From positions 1 to 9,714 of the forward strand of contig WTAY01000199.1 of NCBI GenBank assembly GCA_013139345.1: DNA of 9,714 nt, in the 5' to 3' direction. The DNA comes from Methylophaga sp. Lineage in GTDB: Bacteria > Pseudomonadota > Gammaproteobacteria > Nitrosococcales > Methylophagaceae. Position 1 is the first letter of the stretch. Every line of letters starts with the position of its first letter. This document shows positions 5,859 to 9,714 of the stretch, one piece after another. Made by a program: the position numbers and the translations under genes. The notes under the pieces are model-generated. The model did not search any database, was not told the origin of the DNA, and was given only the letters and a program-made list of their open reading frames with translations.

Positions 5859-6637
5859 TGTCAGATTTACGCGAATTACAGCAGTGCTTTATGGGCTATT
5901 TGTTAGATGATTCAAGCTCGATGATTGATGAGGTTGAATCAACGCCAATGCTATCAGCAAAAGGGCGGCTTGATATCTATGCCTCTGCTTATGTGCTTCG
6001 CTTAAAAGAGGCAATGACTACCGATTATGACAAACTCGCTTTGTATTTAGGTGATGAGCGCTTTGATAAATTGATGGAGCGTTATATTGATAAATTCCCA
6101 TCACATACGACAAATTTACGTTACTTTAGTGTTAACTTACCTGAATTAATTCGTGATGAACCTGACTATGCCCATATCGCTGAGCTTTATGAATTAGCAT
6201 GTATTGAACGCGCTTTTGCTGATAGTTTTGATGCCAAAGATTTGCAAGTTGCAACGATAGATACGCTTGCTGCATTGCCTGAAGTAGCGTGGGAAAACTT
6301 GACGTTCGACTTTCAAAAGTCAGTGCAAATAGTATGGTTGGAGCATAATAGCTTTCCTATTTGGAAGGCCTTAGCCGATGATGAAACGCCTCCAAAAGCA
6401 GAAAAGTTATATCCTATGGCTTGGATATTATGGCGTCGTTCAGATCTTGTGACTCACTATAAAATGTTGGCTACAGAAGAAGTTGCAGTCTTATCATTAG
6501 CTTTACAAGGTAAAAACTTTGCCGTGATGTGTGAAAAGTTACTAGACTTTTATAGTGAAGAAGAGACACCGATGAAAGCCATCGGCTTTTTACAGTCTTG
6601 GATCGCTGAAGAAATGTTAGCAGGCTTTAAGTTCTAG
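5858..6637 (+). CDS. bufC: DUF2063-type partner protein BufC (substrate recognition)
   Basis: This 259-residue partner of the MNIO enzyme is thought to bind the precursor leader and bring the core to BufB. Family signatures are the N-terminal helical DUF2063 domain with RLDIYASAYVLRL (37-49) followed by DYDKLALYLGDE, then YIDKFPSHTTNLRYF and a helix with ELACIERAFADSFDA. The C-terminal half (from about 140) has a beta-rich wing with WILWRR. It starts in the TAATG overlap with bufB. No further gene follows on this strand: the next gene converges 71 bases away, so a DoxX-type bufD or an exporter is absent from this locus. Confidence 0.9.
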   Translation: MSDLRELQQCFMGYLLDDSSSMIDEVESTPMLSAKGRLDIYASAYVLRLKEAMTTDYDKLALYLGDERFDKLMERYIDKFPSHTTNLRYFSVNLPELIRDEPDYAHIAELYELACIERAFADSFDAKDLQVATIDTLAALPEVAWENLTFDFQKSVQIVWLEHNSFPIWKALADDETPPKAEKLYPMAWILWRRSDLVTHYKMLATEEVAVLSLALQGKNFAVMCEKLLDFYSEEETPMKAIGFLQSWIAEEMLAGFKF

Positions 6638-6708
6638 ATTAGTGTGCTTCTAATAGCTGCCAATCCATTTGCTTGTCGTGATAATCAACCTTTGTTGTTG
6701 ATATACCT

Positions 6709-7107
6709 TTAACTGTTGCACCCCATTTTATAAGCAGACAGGATCACTGATTTAAGTGCTGGATTCTGGTTAATATCATCAATATCCAGTTGCTGTTTAA
6801 TCGTAGGCGCTAATTTTTTTAATAATTCTTGCTCTAGCCAATACTGTTCAAAAGCGATCTGGTCAAAGTGATTATTTGTTACAAAACTCTTGGCTAAACC
6901 TTCAGCATCACTAAATTGAATATCCTCACCTAATAACATTTCATACTCATAAGAATAACTATCAATATTGTTCACGATGGCGAGATGCTGATGTAATGGT
7001 GGGATCGTTCGGTGTTTTATCATGAGCTCATCAAGATCTAATACAGAACTCGGTTTATGTTCTTTTCCTTTAAAACTAAACTCAATACGTGCGGTAATTT
7101 TATTCAT
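6709..7107 (-). CDS. Uncharacterised 132-residue protein at the end of the rnf-nth operon
   Basis: I do not recognise this family. It is a soluble, acidic protein with no signal peptide or membrane segment. The N-terminus (ITARIEFSFKGKEHKPSSVLDLDEL) looks like a beta hairpin. A segment around 48-61 is rich in Tyr and Glu (DSYSYEYEMLLGED), and the C-terminal half is helical with a WLEQELLKKL stretch. A single Cys is near the C-terminus (GCNS). Its ATG overlaps the DUF1841 stop by four bases (ATGA), so translation is coupled. This tight coupling suggests a role linked to the DUF1841 protein. No clear terminator is seen after it, only an ATCAAC/GTTGAT pairing at 6684-6702 without a T-run. Confidence 0.75.
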   Translation of the reverse strand: MNKITARIEFSFKGKEHKPSSVLDLDELMIKHRTIPPLHQHLAIVNNIDSYSYEYEMLLGEDIQFSDAEGLAKSFVTNNHFDQIAFEQYWLEQELLKKLAPTIKQQLDIDDINQNPALKSVILSAYKMGCNS

Positions 7108-7526
7108 AATAATTTCTTTAATGCAGCTAGATAATCAGATTCAGAAGGGGCTTGATTGTTTTTTTGTGCCAACCACAAGCTCTCGGTTAAGCATTCCATC
7201 ATATGATGTTCAGCTTCGTGTGCATCAACAAATTTGGCGCGTAGCTGTTGATAAGTGTGGCGAATACCCACAGGTCTATCTGTTGATATTTGCTCATGTA
7301 GTGAAATATGTAAGCCCATATGTAAAAAGGGGTTGGTCGCACCATCTTCGACAAAAAACTCTTGCTGTAGGCTGGCATCACTATTAAATATTTTATGATA
7401 TTCAGGATGCTCGCTAATTACTTGTGCAATCATTGATTCTAATGCAGATAGTGAGTCATTGGCCTGACTTTTTTGCCAAACATCATGATACATTTGGCGT
7501 AACTGTTGTCTGTTTTGGCCAAACAT
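7104..7526 (-). CDS. DUF1841 family protein
   Basis: This is a 140-residue cytoplasmic protein of unknown function. It is recognised by the N-terminal MFGQNRQQLRQMYHDVW, the ISEHPEYHKIF segment, the conserved EDGATNPFLHMGLHISLHEQ block (about 62-81) and TDRPVGIR after it, followed by an HEAEHHMMECL helix. The His-rich conserved positions (HMGLHISLHEQ and HEAEHHMMECL) could bind a metal, but that is inference only. The start overlaps the nth stop by one base (TAATG) and the end overlaps the next gene by four. The family is often found beside nth in gammaproteobacteria, as far as I recall. Confidence 0.88.
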   Translation of the reverse strand: MFGQNRQQLRQMYHDVWQKSQANDSLSALESMIAQVISEHPEYHKIFNSDASLQQEFFVEDGATNPFLHMGLHISLHEQISTDRPVGIRHTYQQLRAKFVDAHEAEHHMMECLTESLWLAQKNNQAPSESDYLAALKKLL

Positions 7527-8176
7527 TATGCTTTGTTCAACTTCTTTTGTTGGCGACGGAAATCATCACAAAGGTGAGAAACAACACAGCGATCGCATTG
7601 GGGTTTTCTAGCAATGCAGACATAACGGCCATGAAGAATAAGCCAGTGATGGGCATCTATTTTAAATTCAGTGGGCACCACTTTCATTAAGCGGTCTTCA
7701 ACATCACGTACTGTTTTACCTTTAGCTAATCCTGTACGGTTTGATAAGCGAAATAAATGTGTATCAACAGCAATAACAGGGTGTTTGAATACCGTATTAA
7801 GAATTACATTGGCTGTTTTTCGACCGACACCCGGCAGTGCTTCTAATGCATCACGATCATCAGGCACTTCACCCTTATGTAATTCAAGCAGTTGGCGACA
7901 GGTTTTAATAACATTTTCAGCTTTGCTATTAAAAAGGCCAATGGTTTTTATATAGTGTTTCAGGCCATCGACACCCAGATCAATAATGCTTTGTGGTGTA
8001 TTGGCAACTGGGTAGAGAATGTCGGTTGCTTTATTGACACCAACATCTGTTGCTTGGGCAGACAAAATAACAGCAATTAGTAATTCAAATGTGCTGGTGT
8101 AGTTAAGCTCAGTTGTCGGCTCAGGATTAGTCGCTCTAAGGGTAGCGAAAAACTCGTGTCGTTGTGCTTGATTCAT
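7526..8176 (-). CDS. nth: Endonuclease III (DNA glycosylase/AP lyase)
   Basis: This base-excision repair enzyme removes oxidised pyrimidines and cleaves the abasic site. Its 216 residues are close to the E. coli length (211). The helix-hairpin-helix LEALPGVGRKTANVILN (111-127) contains the catalytic Lys120, and VDTHLFRLSNR contains the catalytic Asp138. The [4Fe-4S] cluster ligands are Cys187, Cys194, Cys197 and Cys203 with the standard C-x6-C-x2-C-x5-C spacing. The start overlaps the rnfE stop in ATGA. Its position after rnfE is a classic gammaproteobacterial arrangement that ties expression of an Fe-S repair enzyme to the Rnf complex. Confidence 0.97.
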   Translation of the reverse strand: MNQAQRHEFFATLRATNPEPTTELNYTSTFELLIAVILSAQATDVGVNKATDILYPVANTPQSIIDLGVDGLKHYIKTIGLFNSKAENVIKTCRQLLELHKGEVPDDRDALEALPGVGRKTANVILNTVFKHPVIAVDTHLFRLSNRTGLAKGKTVRDVEDRLMKVVPTEFKIDAHHWLILHGRYVCIARKPQCDRCVVSHLCDDFRRQQKKLNKA

Positions 8177-8859
8177 GCTTCAGCAGGAACAGTTTCTACG
8201 ACGTTGATCTCAGCAGACTTCGTTTTTTGTCGAGCATCAATCACATTTTTCAATGCAACAATAAGCCCTAAGCCGATAAATGCACCAGGTGGCAAGAGCG
8301 CCATTAAGAAACCACGGTAATCCTCAAACACGACAATTGTTAGGTTTCTTGCTCCTTCACCAAACATTAAGTGAGCTTCACTCAAAATAGTACCTTGGCC
8401 AATTAACTCTCGTGCGGCACCTAATAAAACCAGTACGGCTGTGAAGCCAAGCCCCATCATTAAGCCATCAACAAGAGAGGGACCAACAGGGTTTCTGGCT
8501 GCAAAGGCTTCGGCGCGGCCTGTTATTGCACAGTTGGTTACAATCAAAGGAATGAATATACCGAGAATTAAATAGAGTTCATGAAACCATGCATTCATTG
8601 ATAATTCAATTACGGTTACGATAGATGCAATGATCATGACAAAGACGGGTAAACGCGCTTCTTCTGGGATTTGTTTGCGTAATAATGAGACCAGTCCATT
8701 AGATGCAACTAAGGTTAGAATCGTGGCGACGCCTAAACCTAAACCATTGATGGTTGTATTACTGACAGCAAGCAGGGGGCATAAACCTAATAATTGTACT
8801 AAGGCAGGGTTATTTTTCCATAATCCTTCACGGATTATTGGGCCATATACGTCGTTCAT
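8173..8859 (-). CDS. rnfE: Rnf electron transport complex subunit E
   Basis: This integral membrane subunit of the Rnf (Rsx) complex couples electron flow between ferredoxin and NAD to ion movement. In enterobacteria the same complex also resets SoxR. The 228 residues have six predicted transmembrane helices. Cys27 in LLGLCPLLAV and Cys110 in VTNCAITG are the conserved residues that, with the RnfA counterparts, hold an Fe-S centre inside the membrane. Other family marks are NNPALVQLLG and the FEDYRG...LPPGAFIGLG segment near the C-terminus. A strong AAGGAGG ribosome site lies inside the end of rnfG, and the ATG overlaps the rnfG stop by four bases (ATGA). Confidence 0.96.
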   Translation of the reverse strand: MNDVYGPIIREGLWKNNPALVQLLGLCPLLAVSNTTINGLGLGVATILTLVASNGLVSLLRKQIPEEARLPVFVMIIASIVTVIELSMNAWFHELYLILGIFIPLIVTNCAITGRAEAFAARNPVGPSLVDGLMMGLGFTAVLVLLGAARELIGQGTILSEAHLMFGEGARNLTIVVFEDYRGFLMALLPPGAFIGLGLIVALKNVIDARQKTKSAEINVVETVPAEA

Positions 8860-9482
8860 TTTTTGGCCTCCTTAAATAAGTCATCACGGTTCTTGTCAAA
8901 ATACTGTAATGCTTTTTTCACGGCAGTCACAATTGCTCGCGGTGTAATTGTCGCACCCGTAAACTGATCGAAGTCACCGCCATCTTTTTTAACTTTCCAG
9001 CGTGATTCGGTAGGTGAAGTAAGCGATAAACCTTTAAATTGGAGAATCCAGTCTGCCTTCTTAACATCAATTTTATCACCTAGGCCTGGCGTTTCTTTGT
9101 GTTTGATAACGCGTACACCAGCAAGTGTTCCATCATAATAAACACCAACAAGGAGTTTGATCTTTCCGTTATATCCATTAGGGGCAATACTGGTAAATAC
9201 AGCCGCGACAGGGGTATTTCCTTTACGGGCGCGATACACATTCGTGAACTCTTTAGTGCCTAATTTCCTAACACCAGGAATGAGTAGCGTGTCAGTTAAG
9301 ATGTCATTGTCATAGTCATTATCATCGACCAATGCATTAATCGCAGCTAAAAGTGTTTGACGTTCATTTTCAATAATCTTGTCACGTGTATTGGCCTCAG
9401 TGAGCGAAACGATACTTGTTGCTCCGATAGCGAATGCGGCTAATAGTAGGCCAACACGGATGATGGTTGTGTAGTTATTCAT
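8856..9482 (-). CDS. rnfG: Rnf electron transport complex subunit G (flavoprotein)
   Basis: This membrane-anchored periplasmic subunit of the Rnf complex carries covalently bound FMN. With the start at 9482 it has 208 residues. The N-terminal membrane anchor is about 7-27, and the FMN-binding domain contains HKETPGLGDKI (128-138). The flavinylation motif TGAT is at 175-178, in DQFTGATITPRA, with Thr178 as the expected attachment site. The open frame reaches back to 9524, but that extension runs into rnfD; GGAGG eight bases upstream and the match to RnfG N-termini favour the ATG at 9482. It lies four bases after the rnfD stop. Flavinylation would need ApbE, which is not in the window. Confidence 0.95.
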   Translation of the reverse strand: MNNYTTIIRVGLLLAAFAIGATSIVSLTEANTRDKIIENERQTLLAAINALVDDNDYDNDILTDTLLIPGVRKLGTKEFTNVYRARKGNTPVAAVFTSIAPNGYNGKIKLLVGVYYDGTLAGVRVIKHKETPGLGDKIDVKKADWILQFKGLSLTSPTESRWKVKKDGGDFDQFTGATITPRAIVTAVKKALQYFDKNRDDLFKEAKK

Positions 9483-9486
9483 AACA

Positions 9487-9714
9487 TTATCCTCCGTAAA
9501 CCTTAGGTTGCGTGTAATAATCAATCAGTGGGACCAGCATATTCATGATTAAAACAGCAAATGCAACACCATCAGGATAACCACCCCAAACACGGATGAT
9601 ATAGGTGAGTAGTCCGACTCCTGCACCAAATACGATTCTACCCTTGATCGTTGTGGCAGCGGTAACAGGATCTGTTGCAATGAAAAATGCCCCTAACATG
9701 GTGCCACCACTAAG
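9487..9714 (-). CDS. rnfD: Rnf electron transport complex subunit D, C-terminal part (5' end outside window)
   Basis: The frame is open to the right edge of the window and the visible 75 codons match the RnfD C-terminus. The first residues read LSGGTMLGAFF, which is the flavinylation site region; the Thr in SGGT is the expected FMN attachment residue (SGAT in E. coli RnfD as I recall). Next come TDPVTA, then two membrane helices separated by WGGYPDGVAFA, and the ending PLIDYYTQPKVYGG. The Met at 9699 is internal and not the start. The stop is four bases before rnfG, and the rnfG ribosome site lies within the last codons. Confidence 0.95.
   Translation of the reverse strand, partial: LSGGTMLGAFFIATDPVTAATTIKGRIVFGAGVGLLTYIIRVWGGYPDGVAFAVLIMNMLVPLIDYYTQPKVYGG
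9491..9495 (-). promoter_or_regulatory. Ribosome binding site of rnfG (decides the start)
   Basis: GGAGG on the minus strand is eight bases before the ATG at 9482 and overlaps the last glycine codons and stop of rnfD. It supports the shorter 208-residue RnfG. Confidence 0.8.

Noticed and set aside
6684..6702. Hairpin ATCAAC/GTTGAT between convergent bufC and the 132-aa gene as a terminator
   Set aside because: The stem is only six weak base pairs and has no T-run on either strand.
7022..8080. Several plus-strand open frames opposite the DUF1841 and nth genes
   Set aside because: They lie antisense to clearly conserved genes, show no family features and have no ribosome sites.

Overview
The window looks like chromosome of a moderately AT-rich gammaproteobacterium. 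The support is a Rep helicase of the enterobacterial type, a YehS-like DUF1456 protein, a VF530-like protein, a membrane-anchored cytochrome c5 and an rnfDGE-nth cluster. The genus cannot be fixed from this sequence; an aquatic Thiotrichales-like lineage is only a guess.

Layout. Positions 1-1185 (+) hold the C-terminal 394 codons of rep. A 333-base gap follows with two copies of an ~80-bp palindromic element (MITE/REP-like). Then come yehS (-), a divergent VF530-family gene (+), a small three-helix membrane protein (-), an N-terminally anchored cytochrome c5 (-) with its own sigma70-like promoter and a bidirectional terminator, and a zinc-free MDR oxidoreductase (-).

The centre, 4290-6637 (+), is a bufferin-type RiPP metallophore locus. 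It comprises bufA (Cys-rich precursor), bufB (DUF692/MNIO maturase) and bufC (DUF2063 partner). By family knowledge, BufC presents the precursor to the multinuclear iron enzyme BufB, which modifies its cysteines so that the exported peptide binds copper or a similar metal. Four features stand out: the precursor core is four tandem 13-residue units with strict 6/7 Cys spacing; the leader ends in a lipobox-like LIGC; an ECF-sigma-like promoter (TGTAAC-N16-CGTCTA) precedes bufA; and two hairpins, one a good intrinsic terminator, separate bufA from bufBC. No exporter or DoxX-type bufD lies in the window.

The right third, 6709-9714 (-), is a tightly packed operon transcribed right to left: rnfD (partial), rnfG, rnfE, nth, a DUF1841 gene and an unrecognised 132-residue protein. 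Most junctions overlap (ATGA or TAATG). It combines the Rnf ferredoxin:NAD+ oxidoreductase membrane complex with the [4Fe-4S] DNA repair enzyme endonuclease III and two uncharacterised soluble proteins.
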